Source: Thermasporomyces sp040195635 (GTDB taxonomy: Bacteria; Actinomycetota; Actinomycetes; Propionibacteriales; Actinopolymorphaceae). Taken from it: a stretch of 64,000 nt of DNA. Positions within the stretch are counted from its first letter, which is position 1; each line of letters begins with the position of its first letter. The notes below the pieces were generated by a model that did not search any database, was not told the DNA's origin, and worked only from the letters and a program-made list of their open reading frames with translations. Where the stretch lies: assembly GCF_040195635.1 (NCBI RefSeq), contig NZ_JBEFTX010000012.1, positions 62,001 to 126,000 of the forward strand. The letters run 5' to 3'. Shown one piece after another: positions 37,385-47,066 of this stretch. The translations under genes were made by a program, and so were the position numbers.

Positions 37385-38482
37385 TCATTCCTGCGGCTGA
37401 TGCCGGATCGGTTCGGTGCGGGTCTCCTGGGTGTCAATGTCGGTGGTGCTGTTGCCTACCTCGGTACGCGGATCGAGGTCTTGCGAAGGACCGTAAGCCG
37501 CGTCGAGGGTCAAGATGTCATGCGGTCGGAGTCGCTCGTCGAGGATGCTCACGACCTTCACGAGGTCGTGACAGGCCATGTCGATCTCCTCGCGAGCGGC
37601 GTTGCGCTCCGTCACCGCGACAGCGAGGAAGAGCGTGGTCGCAGCGATCGCCGCGACGAACGCCTGGGCCGTGACGAGCGCGGACTGTGGGTCGCCTCCG
37701 TCGAACGGACCTGCCCCTTGCAGGGCGGCGTACACCGTGACAACTGAGGCGGCGACAACACAGGGCGCGGCCCCGTAGAGCTGGAAGCGCCACGCCGCCC
37801 AGATCAGCAGCGGGAAGACCAGGAAGAGGCCCTGCCTGCCCTCTCCAGTGGTGACTACCCACGTCACGCCCACCGTGCACAGAACCAGGCCCAACGCCTC
37901 GACAAGGCGCCAAAGGGAAATAGTCGGACGCCGCGCCACGCCGCGGAGTACAAGGAGGAACGGGGTGATGACCAAGACGCCGAGCCCCGTCCCAAGCCAA
38001 CTCCGAGCGACCAGGACCCAATACTCACCGGTCGACTCCACGCCGGCCAGTACCAAAACCCCACTGCGAATGGCCGAGCCCACCGCCATCCCGGCCACCG
38101 CACCACACAGCACCAGAGCCAACGCGTCTCGCACCCGGGCCAGATCGCTCTTGAATCCAGCCCGACGCAGGAGGACGTAGGCAACCAAGGTTCCGACCGT
38201 AGTTCCGACCGCGAACCCCGCCGCGACCAGTGGACCGTGGCCCACCAACTGAACGGCCGTCAGGAAGGAGCCCAACGCCACGCCCGGCCACACCCGCACG
38301 CCCAGAATCAGGACTGCCGCCAGCGCCAGCCCGCTCGACGGCCACACCAACCTAGCCTGGCCCGACGCGCCGAGCTGCTGGACTACACCAGGGAACGCCG
38401 TCAGGAAGTAAGCCACCATCGTGGCAAGGATCGCCAGCCCGGTCGTGAGGCGACGCCGACGGGAAGGCTGGCCTGCCGTCAT
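37385..38482 (-). CDS. MASE1-domain membrane protein without output domain
   Basis: A 365-aa protein with about eight membrane helices of the MASE1 sensor type (GQARLVWPSSGLALAAVLILGVRVWPGVALGSFLTA is characteristic). MASE1 normally sits in front of GGDEF, EAL or histidine kinase domains. Here only a short helical linker (NAAREEIDMACHDLVKVVSILDERL) and a polar tail follow. It may be a truncated sensor or signal through another protein. The ATG at 38482 fits the domain start; 134 more upstream codons are open. The gap 38483-38950 has no gene I can support. Confidence 0.75.
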   Translation of the reverse strand: MTAGQPSRRRRLTTGLAILATMVAYFLTAFPGVVQQLGASGQARLVWPSSGLALAAVLILGVRVWPGVALGSFLTAVQLVGHGPLVAAGFAVGTTVGTLVAYVLLRRAGFKSDLARVRDALALVLCGAVAGMAVGSAIRSGVLVLAGVESTGEYWVLVARSWLGTGLGVLVITPFLLVLRGVARRPTISLWRLVEALGLVLCTVGVTWVVTTGEGRQGLFLVFPLLIWAAWRFQLYGAAPCVVAASVVTVYAALQGAGPFDGGDPQSALVTAQAFVAAIAATTLFLAVAVTERNAAREEIDMACHDLVKVVSILDERLRPHDILTLDAAYGPSQDLDPRTEVGNSTTDIDTQETRTEPIRHQPQE

Positions 38483-38827
38483 GCACGCGAGCCTACGCTC
38501 GTCCGCCCGATCCCTGCAGCAGCAGGTCAGACGGCGCACCACCGATCGCCCGGAGCCGTTCTCCTTACCCTGCTGTACCTTAACGCCACTTCCGCCCACC
38601 CAGGCACACAGTTCACCACATACGTCGACAAGGTTCGCTCGCTGCACCGACGTGGTGGTCTCAATTCTTGACTCGATTCCCGCTCGTACAGTCCCGTTCA
38701 AGAGCCACACGAGCAATGCCGCCCACGCCTGCAGAAGATGTCCCAACCACTTCGAAACAGCCTCCGCGCTGCCTCGTAATGCGCAGGTGGGCCAGACAGC
38801 ATCCGGATCGCGTCGGAGGCGGGTAGG

Positions 38828-38845
38828 TGTCACAGATCTGTCACA
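38828..38845. promoter_or_regulatory. TGTCACAG-AYCTGTCACA repeat, attR side
   Basis: An 18-bp imperfect palindrome matching 17 of 18 bases of the one at 25209-25226, at the other end of the element, and also found at 41.96 kb. Symmetric placement about 105 bases inside each att suggests integrase or Xis arm-type binding sites. At the left end it coincides with the last codons of int. Confidence 0.5.
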
Positions 38846-38950
38846 AGGACCTGCACGAACGTCCGTACGGCCGTGGACGCTCACGGACTCGAATCCCTTA
38901 CAGATAAGGGAACCTGCATCGGTGTGTACCCTCCAGCATGATCATTAAGG

Positions 38951-38997
38951 GACTTGTAATCGGGCGGTTAGGGGTTCAAGTCCCCTCGCTGGCTCCA
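38951..38997. other. attR of the AICE
   Basis: A 47-bp exact copy of the tRNA-Thr 3' half. It is followed by a GGGGCGG/CCGCCCC hairpin (39020-39044) and by the tail of another integrase, so it also serves as the left att of the next, decayed element. Confidence 0.9.
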
Positions 38998-39069
38998 CCT
39001 CTGACCTGGGCAAACGTAAGGGGCGGCCCATCGCGGACCGCCCCGTGACCCCAGCAGTTGACCCCAACG

Positions 39070-39339
39070 TCACCCGTCAGCGTCCTCGAACAGGTAGTCC
39101 AGGCGGTCAACGGCACCGCGCTGGACTCGCTCGGTGACCTCGACATAGATCAGCTTCGTGATCGTGGGCGAGCTGTGCCCGAGCACGTCCTGGATGTTCT
39201 CGATCGGGCTCGTCACCGAGCACGGCGGCGAGGTCGTCGAGCAGCGCCGAGCGTGGAAGTCGCTGCGTACGGGCCGGTTCGTTGTGACCGTCCCCCTGCC
39301 TAACACCAACCGCTCCGGAAGCCGTCGGGCGCTAGGCAT
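39070..39339 (-). pseudogene. Integrase C-terminal remnant
   Basis: The last 45 residues (SPIENIQDVLGHSSPTITKLIYVEVTERVQRG) are the end of a tyrosine recombinase, with the His/Tyr catalytic segment LGHSSPTIT...Y. The upstream part is out of frame or unrelated. It has the same place and direction relative to its att as the intact AICE integrase. The adjoining stretch 39340-39744 holds repeated TGTCACT/AGTGACA boxes (39366-39445) and no gene. Confidence 0.7.
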
Positions 39340-39744
39340 GCGGCCCTGGTGACAAGGGACATGCGGTCACTGTCACAGCTGTCACTCTGTCACTCAACCT
39401 CCTTTGACCTGCGGAGACGCGAGTGACAGAGGAGTGACAGTCGTCAGGTTCCTGTTCTTCCCACACTCTCTCTATGTCACTGCGTCACTTTGGCCTCGCC
39501 TGACGAGGCTGAAACATTGGGGTGTGCATCGCCCAACGGCGGCTACGACCCACCGGTGTCGACTCCGGTCCCCGCGCTCGTCATCCGATCAAGATTGGGT
39601 GGCGCCGGTCTAGTCGTTTCGGCTGGAGCCGAAGTGTCTTGAACGAAAGGCACCAGACACGCAAGGCTTCGCTGTCATGACCTCTCGGGAATGCTTTTCG
39701 ATGCGGGCCCGCGAGTGGCAGGGTTCTATGAGGGTGGGATCGCC

Positions 39745-40839
39745 ATGACAGTCTATTACGACTGGAGAGCGCTGGAGGAGTATGCGGAGGTGCTTGAGGC
39801 GTACGACCGAGATGTTGACTTCATCAAGGACTATTTGAATCGCTATGTCTTTAGCGAAAGCGGTCTTGTCACACATGAACCGACTCTGTGGCATGCCAGC
39901 CGGATGCTCCAAGACGTTGCGAGAAGCCAAACGCTAACTCGCCTCAGCCACATGTCCAGGTTAGGCGAGGGAAGCTCGAAAGGGCTCCATAGCGCCGCGA
40001 AGTTCTACAAGCAAACGGAGAGAGAGCAGGCGGAGGTTCTCGAGCGCACCTACGACACAGAAGACTTGCTTCCGGGCCCTCCGACAAACCACGCTAATGA
40101 GGACGAGCCATATCAACGGTTCTTCGTCTCTTCGATCTCATATGATGTCCTTCGTCTTGAAAGGAAGGATCGCGGGGACGACCTCGGCATTCACCTCCAC
40201 AAACTTCAGGAGGAGATAGGTTGGTGGGCGGATCTCCCCAGCCCGACCGCTTGGGCGCGAAAGTTTTGCAAGTGGGCGACAAGCGACTGGCCAGGTGGCG
40301 GCATTGATCCAGTTGAGGAACTCGTTAAGTTCTTCTGGGCTGACTGGGATGCGTGGATTGAAGCGACAAAGGCGTGGCGGCGTGTCGGCGCTGCCGTCGA
40401 AGCCATGCGCCACGACCAGTTGATGCAGTATCTACACCTCGAGGACTATTGGAACGGTAAAGCGCATGCCGCGGCCGTGGCGTACTTCAGGGATTTCGCT
40501 GCCGCCCACAAAGTTGAGGAGGACTACTACGACTATATGTTCAAGTCCTACCGAGCCTATGCTGAGTTTGTATTCGCATATGGGCAACTCGTGCTCGACG
40601 CGGCGACTCTTTGCATCGACACGATCATCACCATGGGTGTGGCTACCGCAGCGAGGGCGGCAGCGGGGGGAGCACCAGCGGTGCTCAGCAAGATATGGAG
40701 CGTGATCGAGAAATTCGCTCTCTTCCTCACCGCGATTAAGCAAGATGTCGAGAGCTTCGGCGCAGGGCAGGGCGATGCTCCGCCATGCAAGCTGGCGGCG
40801 ATCAGAGCGCCATATGACCACCCTGAGAAGGATTGGTAG
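39745..40839 (+). CDS. WXG100-like helical protein
   Basis: A 364-aa mostly helical protein. YWNGKAHAAAVAYFRDFAAAHKVEEDYY matches the W-x-G turn of ESX-secreted WXG100-like proteins, and long N-terminal WXG-type domains are common in actinomycete secreted effectors. A hydrophobic segment (LVLDAATLCIDTIITMGVATAARAAAGG) follows. No toxin domain is visible at the C-terminus. GAGGGTGGG precedes the ATG. GC content is lower than in the core. Confidence 0.62.
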   Translation: MTVYYDWRALEEYAEVLEAYDRDVDFIKDYLNRYVFSESGLVTHEPTLWHASRMLQDVARSQTLTRLSHMSRLGEGSSKGLHSAAKFYKQTEREQAEVLERTYDTEDLLPGPPTNHANEDEPYQRFFVSSISYDVLRLERKDRGDDLGIHLHKLQEEIGWWADLPSPTAWARKFCKWATSDWPGGGIDPVEELVKFFWADWDAWIEATKAWRRVGAAVEAMRHDQLMQYLHLEDYWNGKAHAAAVAYFRDFAAAHKVEEDYYDYMFKSYRAYAEFVFAYGQLVLDAATLCIDTIITMGVATAARAAAGGAPAVLSKIWSVIEKFALFLTAIKQDVESFGAGQGDAPPCKLAAIRAPYDHPEKDW

Positions 40840-40850
40840 GGGTACGATTC

Positions 40851-41180
40851 ATGCCGGATCTAGAGGCCCTACGCCTGCAGCTGAACGACCTGAGGGAAAC
40901 CGCGCGCACAGTGAGGGAGGAACTGCTCGGGCCGGCAAGGGAATCCAGCGATCCAGTTGTGCGAGAAATCGCTGAGGAGATGCTCTCTGAGCGTATGACC
41001 GCAAGGGACATCGTGACGAACTCGTTCTATGGCGAGTTTCTCCGTCAGAAAGCTGAGGAAGTTGAGGATGCGCAGGATCCTGAGGACAAGAACGACCCTC
41101 AGACCGATGCTGCGGAGGGCGCAGACAAGCCCAGTCCGGAAGAGTCGGCGCCAGTCGATGTGCGCGGTCTCTTCAGTTAA
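40851..41180 (+). CDS. Small partner of the WXG-like protein
   Basis: A 109-aa hydrophilic protein starting MPDLEALRLQLNDLRETARTVREELLG, with a coiled-coil-like N-terminus and an acidic C-terminus. It starts 11 bases after the WXG-like gene, so the two form an operon. It could be a chaperone or immunity protein; that is inference from arrangement only. Confidence 0.6.
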   Translation: MPDLEALRLQLNDLRETARTVREELLGPARESSDPVVREIAEEMLSERMTARDIVTNSFYGEFLRQKAEEVEDAQDPEDKNDPQTDAAEGADKPSPEESAPVDVRGLFS

Positions 41181-41230
41181 CGACCCGGAATCCCGCTGTG
41201 GCAGGCAGTGTGGGCGGTGCAAGGATCGGT

Positions 41231-41525
41231 AGCGCGCCTCGGCAACATTGAAGGCAGTCACCACCCGCGCGTCGGGCAAGAGCAGGGCCGTGTTCAACCA
41301 GCAGGTCAAGAACAAGCGACTCGCCTCGCTCGGCTACCAGTGGGCATGCTCCGCCCTCACCGTCTCCCCAGGCGAGCGCCCTAGCCCACTACCGCCGACA
41401 ACGCGACCGAGGCGACCGCCATGCCGCAGCAGCCCGACACCACATGTTCAGCCGAATGCTCGGCATGTTCCACCACTGCCTGGCCACCGGCCAGCACTCC
41501 CACGAACAGTGCGCATTCGTGACAT
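41231..41525 (+). pseudogene. IS110-family transposase C-terminal remnant
   Basis: VTTRASGKSRAVFNQQVKNKRLASLGYQWACSAL and, in the next frame, ALAHYRRQRDRGDRHAAAARHHMFSRMLGMFHHCLATGQ are the C-terminal (helix-hairpin-helix) part of an IS110-type transposase. At least two frameshifts (near 41248 and 41373) break it. No terminal repeats are visible. The gap that follows (41526-41852) shows no gene. Confidence 0.7.
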
Positions 41526-41852
41526 GAGGGATGCCCCCGAAAGGATGTTTCAGCCGGCGGGTACCGGCAGGGGACGTGGAGCAGCAAGGTGAGCAGCAAC
41601 GCCGACGAACTCGGGCGGACCCGGCCGGACCAGTACGACAGCGGAAGCGCCCGGCTGGTGGCACGCGGACGGATACGAACACCCACGGAACGGCCAGGCC
41701 CCGTCTCGCAATGCGTAGGTCAGGTCCGCCGCGGTTGCGCGCTTGTGACCCCAGTGTGACCCCAATGACCGTCACCAGTAGCTCATGTTGTGCACGCGAG
41801 ATAATCCACTAAGAGAGCGTGATTCGCCCGCACGAAATCAGCTCGCCCGGTC

Positions 41853-41897
41853 CTTGTAATCGGGAGGTTAGGGGTTCGATTCCCCTCGCTGGCTCCA
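41853..41897. other. Third att-like copy of the tRNA-Thr 3' end
   Basis: It matches the att core with three mismatches (CGGGAGG for CGGGCGG; TTCGATT for TTCAAGT). It is followed by the same flank (ACGTTTCCGCAGGTCAG) as attL, so it is the left end of a second copy of the AICE type. Confidence 0.85.
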
Positions 41898-42561
41898 ACG
41901 TTTCCGCAGGTCAGGGGGTGTGACGGCCGCGCCGAAGGTTGTACTCCCTCGAATGTGTCACAGACCTGTCACATCCTCGAGCAGTACGGCCGCGTTGTGC
42001 AGCGCCTCGTCCTGGGAGTGGACGTAGGTCCGCATCGTGAAGGCGGAGTCGGCGTGACCCAGCCACGCGGCGATCACGGCGATCGGAACGCCTTGGAGAT
42101 GCATCAGCGTCCCGCAGGTGTGCCGCGCGTCGTGGAGCCGGATCTTACGAACCTTGGCGGCGCCAACCACGGTCGACCAGCGATCGGACAGCGTGTCGGG
42201 GATGCAGCGCCTCCCCGATCTCGTTCACCGCGACATAGCCGGATTCGCGGTACGCCCTGCCAACCGCCAACTGTTCGGCCCGCTGGCGCCACTTGGCCCG
42301 CTTCAACACCTTGATCAACTCGGGTGTCAGAGGCAGCGTGCGAGTGCTGCGCTTCGACTTCGGAGACGAGGCAACCGCCTGCCCGTCCACCGACACCCGC
42401 GACTCCTCCACCACGAGCGTGCCCGCCGTCAGATCGACACTCGACCACCGCAGACCCGCGATCTCTCCCCGCCGAAGACCATGCAGCGCCAGATGCCACG
42501 CATGCTCCAGCCGATCCCGACGGGCCGCCCGCAGCAGCTTCCTGACCTCCGCGACGGTGTA

Positions 42562-43495
42562 GGCCGTGTCTCCTAAACCCTGGCGGTAGTTGAGGATGGC
42601 GGCGGCGAGGGTGAGTCCGCCGAGGTAGGTGATGGCGTACTTGTCGTAGCGGGTGGCGATGCCGCGCCATTGCTTGAGTCGGTTGAAGCCTCGTTCGGCG
42701 GTGTTGCGCCACTTGTAGATCAGGTGGTCGAAGCTGGCGGGTCTGCCGCCTGCTGAGCCCTTGGCCTTGCGGCGGCCGAGTTGGTCGATCCGTTCGGGGA
42801 TGGTGTGCGGGATCTTCAACGCCCGCAGGTGTGACCGCGTGGATGGATGGGAGTACGCCTTGTCGGCCAGCAGCCGGAACGGTCGGCGGTCATAGAGCCG
42901 GTGCCTGGTCAGCAGCGGCGCCAGCATCGGGTTGTCGCCGGCTTGGCCGGGACTGAGCAGCAGCGTGATCGGTCGGCAGTCGGCGTCGACCAGCGCGTGG
43001 ACCTTGGTGGTGAACCCGCCCCGAGACCGCCCCAAGCCATGATCATCAGGCTCGGTCGGCAGATTCTTGTAACTCGACTCAGCCCCTTTTTAGGCCGGGG
43101 GCGCCGGCGGCGTGCTGATGGGCTCGCACGCTGGTCGAGTCCGCGCTCAACAGCCGCCTCATGTCCTTCGCACCCGCCGCATCCGGGCACGCGAGGCGGA
43201 CCGCAGCAAAGATCCGGTCGTAGGTTCCGTCGGCAGACCACCGTCGGTGCCGCTTCCACACCGATTGCCACGGCCCGAACTCCGCTGGCAGGTCACGCCA
43301 CGGACAGCCGGTCCGGAACCGCCAGCAGATTCCCTCCAACATCAACCGGTGGTCATTCCATGGACGCCCCTGACGCCCAGCCCCACAAGGAAGAACCGGC
43401 TCGATCACAGACCACAAACCATCGTCGATCACACCCGAACGGATCATGAAACCAATACTGGCCGACCACACACCACATCTTTAGGGGACACGCCC
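42562..43495. mobile_element. IS5-family element (IS427-like), 934 bp
   Basis: The ends GGCCGTGTCTCCTAAA and (reversed) GGGCGTGTCCCCTAAA are imperfect inverted repeats. The target TA is duplicated (42560-42561 and 43496-43497). Two overlapping transposase frames on the minus strand are typical of the IS427 group. Confidence 0.85.
42565..43471 (-). CDS. IS5-family transposase in two frames
   Basis: OrfA (43471-43079) has the DUF4096 N-terminal domain (WSVIEPVLP...GRPWNDHRLMLEGICWRFRTGCPWRDLP) and the first catalytic Asp (SADSTSVRAH). OrfB (from about 43035) has the rest of the DDE domain (DADCRPITLLLSPGQAGD, ADKAYSH, ERGFNRLKQWRGIATRYDK). The two are joined by frameshifting in this group. OrfB has no stop inside the IS: its last codons GDTA run into TAC and continue in frame into the integrase to 42145, giving a chimeric frame. 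Confidence 0.85.
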
Positions 43496-43752
43496 TAGGT
43501 CTGCATCTCCATGGAGGCCGACGCGTGATGCTCCGTGGCTTCCATGGCCGCCGAGGCCGGTCGTCAGCCCGTTTCAGGCTGCCAGCCTGCAGTTGGTCGA
43601 CCAGCTCTTCGATGTGTCGGCGGCTCGCCGGTCCCCGCACCCATGTAGTCCCGTCTGCGTGCCGCCACGCGACAGCGGAGTGTGTATAGAGAAGCGTTGC
43701 GCAATATACACACCACTGCTGGCTTTGAGATCTCGCGAGTGAATGAGGGGTC

Positions 43753-44241
43753 ATGGCCCGGCGAAACATCAGCATCCCGGACGAGTTGGACGAACGGCTG
43801 GACCGGCAGCGCGACCGCATCAACGCTTCCCGTGTCTGCGCCATCGCCTTGGAGAGAGAGCTTGACATGATCGAAGAGCAAACCCGCCCGCTGCAGGTGG
43901 ACGAGTCGCAGCTGGAGCACCTCGTCGAACGACTGCGGCACCAGCAAAACGACCGGGACAAGTGGTTCGGCCGAGGCCGTAGCGACGGACAAGCCTGGAC
44001 CCAGCAGACCGCCACCCTGGAAGACCTCCGAGGGTTCGACGAGCGCTGGTCCGCGCTGGAACACATGACGGTCTCCGACTTCGATCCCGAAGCCCTCGAG
44101 GGTTGGATCGACAGCATGATGCCCAAGGAGTTCCGATCCAACGAACTCCGCAACCAGCCACCCGCACTTCAAGGTGCATACATCTTCGGTTGGTACGAGG
44201 GTGTGAAGAACCTCTGGCGAGCCGCACGGACGCGCCTGTAG
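43753..44241 (+). CDS. Ribbon-helix-helix domain protein
   Basis: A 162-aa protein. The first 45 residues (ARRNISIPDELDERLDRQRDRINASRVCAIALEREL) are a CopG/Arc-type ribbon-helix-helix DNA-binding domain of the kind found in antitoxins and plasmid regulators. The rest (WFGRGRSDGQAWTQQ ... GAYIFGWYEGVKNLW) is conserved-looking but unrecognised. No toxin gene lies beside it. It sits in the third, decayed element. Confidence 0.72.
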   Translation: MARRNISIPDELDERLDRQRDRINASRVCAIALERELDMIEEQTRPLQVDESQLEHLVERLRHQQNDRDKWFGRGRSDGQAWTQQTATLEDLRGFDERWSALEHMTVSDFDPEALEGWIDSMMPKEFRSNELRNQPPALQGAYIFGWYEGVKNLWRAARTRL

Positions 44242-45173
44242 CGAGCGACGGACAGTCCTCGCCCAAGGCACGGTCGCTCCGGAGGAACGAGCCCGCGGTT
44301 GGATCGGGCGGCGGCCGGTTCGAGCCGGGCCGGGCCCGCGGGCATGCCTCGATGACGTCGGGGCATCCCCATAACCTTTCCGCAAGAGTCGACAGATATC
44401 AGACGTTGGCGGTCATGGCCGGATGTTGGACCGGGGTGGCCTGACGCCTCTTAGGCTGGGCCAGTGGAAGAGGGTGAGCCCGGGCCCCGTGCGAGCTTGA
44501 TGGAGAAGTTGCGCCGCGAGCATTTGCCAGAAGGTTGCACGAGCAAGCCAGACGACAGGTAATCCACTCGCACGAGTTGCAGCGCACCGGAATCGAGATC
44601 TGTCGGACCGCCGCCATTTGGATAGTGGCAACTGCCCGCATCGGTCGCAACCGTCGCCACTCCGACGGAAAGCGGGACCTTCCCGCTGAGATGCGCGACC
44701 TCGTAGCCGACATACGCAGTCTCCTCGACAATCGTGCTCGTGGCGTTCAAGGTTCAACAGCCGGACGTGGCACTGACGTGCGCCCGAACGGCTTCACCAG
44801 CCATCAAAGGCCCTCCCCTACCGGGAGCAGTCCACAGTCAGGTACGCCGGAACCGATGGGTGCCCCCCGCACGAAGTCCCACTCGTAATACCTCGCTCGC
44901 CCCGGGCCACGGCGTGCCCCCAACGACCTGCAACACCGGGCGACCGTGCGCACCCGGTCGACGACCTCCGGGGAGCGGACGAGCAGGCCGCGATCGAGTT
45001 GCGCGCCTCAAGTCCCTCGCAGGCTCAACAGCCCAGGTCGCAGGCGCCATGCCGAAGGCCATCAAGATCATCTCCCCGCCTTACCCCCGTCTTGGGCGGC
45101 AGTTGCAGCGTTGCGATGCACCGGGACAGCCGCCCTGTGTGGGAACGGTAGCGGCGTCGCCGTCAACGGGATC
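44242..45173. other. 930-bp stretch without a convincing gene
   Basis: It contains only short frames. The best is a 117-aa frame at 44535-44888 with a TTG start and a helical segment LPAEMRDLVADIRSLLDN, which I cannot support further. TCAAGTCCCTCGCAGGCTC near 45008-45027 resembles a degraded tRNA-Thr att end and may mark the old right border of the third element. Confidence 0.4.
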
Positions 45174-45887
45174 TCAGTCGACGGCCGGGTCGGGCATGAA
45201 CATGCGGACGTCCTGCGCACAGCGGCTGGCGACCGCGATCTTCGCGGCCCACTCCAGGGCCGCCTCCCGGGTGGGCACGTTGACGACGGTGAAGCCGCCG
45301 AGGGGTTTCCTGGTCTTCGGGCGCGGGCCGTCGGTGACCGTCCCGTCGGTGGCCGCCGTGCCGACCCACGCCGGCGTACTGCCGTCCTCCGGGCTGTAGT
45401 CCAGCCCGCCCGCGCAGACGTACACGCCGGCGTCCTTGGCCTCCTCGATCACCGCGTGGGAGGTCTCGCCCACATCGGGCCAGTCCTCCTCGGTGAAGTG
45501 GTCCATCGCACCGTTGTCGAACGAGATCAGGTACCGCGCCTTCTCGTCGCGGCCTTGCTTCGGCAAGAACGCACGGACGTTCTGCGCACAGCGGCAGCCG
45601 GCCGCGACCTTCGCGGCCCAGTCCAGGGCCGCGTCCCGGGAGGGTACGTCGACGATGGTGATGCCGCCGAGGAGTTCCTTGCTCTCCGGGTACGGGCCGT
45701 CGGTGACCATCCCGTCAGTGGCGACTACGACGGGCTTCACGTCGTAGTCCAGCCCGCCGGCGAAGACGAACACGCCCGCGTCCCTGGCCTCCTCACGGAC
45801 GGAATGTGCGGCCTTGGCCACATCGGGCAGGTCCTCGTCCGGGAAGTCCATCGCGCCGTCTTCGAACGAGATCAGATACCGCGCCAT
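45174..45887 (-). CDS. Protein with two YCII-related domains
   Basis: A 237-aa tandem duplication of a YCII/DGPF-type domain. Each half starts ARYLISF(E/D)(D/N)GAMD and contains AGGLDY, TDG(M/T)VTDGP and GG(I/F)T(I/V)V(D/N)VP(S/T)R(D/E)AAL(D/E)WAAK(V/I)A. YCII-like proteins are small ferredoxin-fold enzymes or sigma-factor-associated proteins of unclear chemistry. The two halves differ enough to be an old duplication. It is monocistronic. Confidence 0.82.
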   Translation of the reverse strand: MARYLISFEDGAMDFPDEDLPDVAKAAHSVREEARDAGVFVFAGGLDYDVKPVVVATDGMVTDGPYPESKELLGGITIVDVPSRDAALDWAAKVAAGCRCAQNVRAFLPKQGRDEKARYLISFDNGAMDHFTEEDWPDVGETSHAVIEEAKDAGVYVCAGGLDYSPEDGSTPAWVGTAATDGTVTDGPRPKTRKPLGGFTVVNVPTREAALEWAAKIAVASRCAQDVRMFMPDPAVD

Positions 45888-46009
45888 CTCACGACTCCTT
45901 GTCTCCGCGGCCTCCTCCGGCCGCGTCTCATTCCTACTACGAATGCCCCGCGCCGGATCCGACAGGCTGACGGCAAAGAATCAAGCCTTCTTCGTTCTGC
46001 CGGGCAGGG

Positions 46010-46125
46010 TGCTGAGCTCGCCGCCGTTGGCGAGGGGATCGCGCCGTTGATGTAGCTGCTTGCGGGACTGGCGAGGAAGGCGACGATCGCGGCGATCTCG
46101 CGGGCTCGCCCGCGCGGTGGTGGAC
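46010..46125 (-). pseudogene. Short-chain dehydrogenase C-terminal remnant
   Basis: RAGEP in one frame and REIAAIVAFLASPASSYINGA in the next are the end of an SDR-family oxidoreductase; one base is missing between them. Nothing of the Rossmann core remains. The surrounding 45888-46501 has no intact gene; a hydrophobic start at 46252 (MLTLAPLALILIGVALLAG) is followed by non-protein-like sequence. Confidence 0.55.
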
Positions 46126-46501
46126 AACACGAGGGACATGAGCGCGAACGTCACGCCGGTCACGATCGGCCCAGACCGCAAAAGCAGACGGTCTCCAGTC
46201 TGAAGTGCCGATGGCCCGGACGAGGCAGCGGTACACCTGTACCGTCCACGCATGCTGACACTGGCCCCCTTGGCACTGATCCTCATCGGCGTCGCCCTAC
46301 TCGCCGGCAAGGCTCTCCCGCGACGAGTGCCTACCTGGCTCCTGGTCGCGGGCGCTTGGGTGGCTCCGAGCGCGCGCTCGGATATCGAAGACGAACGGCC
46401 CCACATTCGGTCGGTAGCCAAGCCAGTGGGCCGGCCGATCGTAATCAGCGCAAGGGCCGGCCGAAACGTGTCGGCGTCATCGGGCGGGAGATGCGTCGGC
46501 C

Positions 46502-46858
46502 TCACTGGTCCTTCTTCGCGACGAACTCGCGGAATGCAGAGAATGCTCGTGCCCCATAGACGGTGCCTGGTCCACCGTTCATCAAGATCGTCACCCCGAT
46601 CGCCTCGGCGGCCTCTTGCTCTGACGCGCCCCGCTCGACGGCGGCGTGTGCATGAGCCGCAATGCAGCCGTCGCATTCCTTGCTCACCGCGATGGCCAAG
46701 GCGATCAGTTCCTTGGTCTTGGCGTCTAATGCACCGGCTGCAAGCGCACCGTCGTGCAGTTGCTTGTATCCGGCATATACCTGCGGGATGGCCCGCCGCA
46801 GCTCACGGGTGAGCTCGCGCAGTTCCTCCCGCACGTGCGTACCGTAATCCGTGGTCAT
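46502..46858 (-). CDS. Carboxymuconolactone decarboxylase/AhpD-like protein
   Basis: A 118-aa protein with the AhpD-type motif ECDGCIAAHAHAAVERGAS, i.e. a CxxC pair with a nearby His that acts as a peroxidase or thiol-disulfide centre. EAAEAIGVTILMNGGPGTVYGARAF is the conserved C-terminal helix region. It probably reduces peroxides or acts in detoxification. It is monocistronic. Confidence 0.85.
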   Translation of the reverse strand: MTTDYGTHVREELRELTRELRRAIPQVYAGYKQLHDGALAAGALDAKTKELIALAIAVSKECDGCIAAHAHAAVERGASEQEAAEAIGVTILMNGGPGTVYGARAFSAFREFVAKKDQ

Positions 46859-47066
46859 TCCATTTCACCTGCTGTCCGTAGCATCTCGACTGCGCCGGCC
46901 GGAGATTCCATCCTATGGACGGCCTGGTTCGGGCCTGGCGATGTGAGTAATCCGCGAGGTTGTGCCAAGTCAGGATGAGTCCGCAGCTGGACTTCGCAGG
47001 TTTCCGCCATACCGGTCGGGCCTCGGATTCTCGACGTGGCCCGTTATCTCGTGGCCATCTTCAGGT

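Larger units (their letters stand above)
41958..43619 (-). pseudogene. Integrase copy 2, frameshifted, deleted and IS-interrupted
   Basis: A near-identical copy of the 25.2-26.0 kb integrase. It has the same four-C run (42198-42201) that splits the frame, an IS at 42562-43495, and a deletion of about 120 bp beyond the IS (joining GGTCTGCATCTCC to GATGCTCCGTGG). It ends at about 43619 within the core-binding domain. It is certainly dead. Confidence 0.85.

Noticed and set aside
38951..41897. Second and third tRNA-Thr genes
   Set aside because: Only the 3' half is present at 38951 and 41853; the acceptor 5' strand and D-arm are missing, so these are att copies.
44399..44757. Overlapping short frames on both strands at 44.4-44.9 kb
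   Set aside because: None shows a family motif, and several frames of similar length compete; no support for a real gene.
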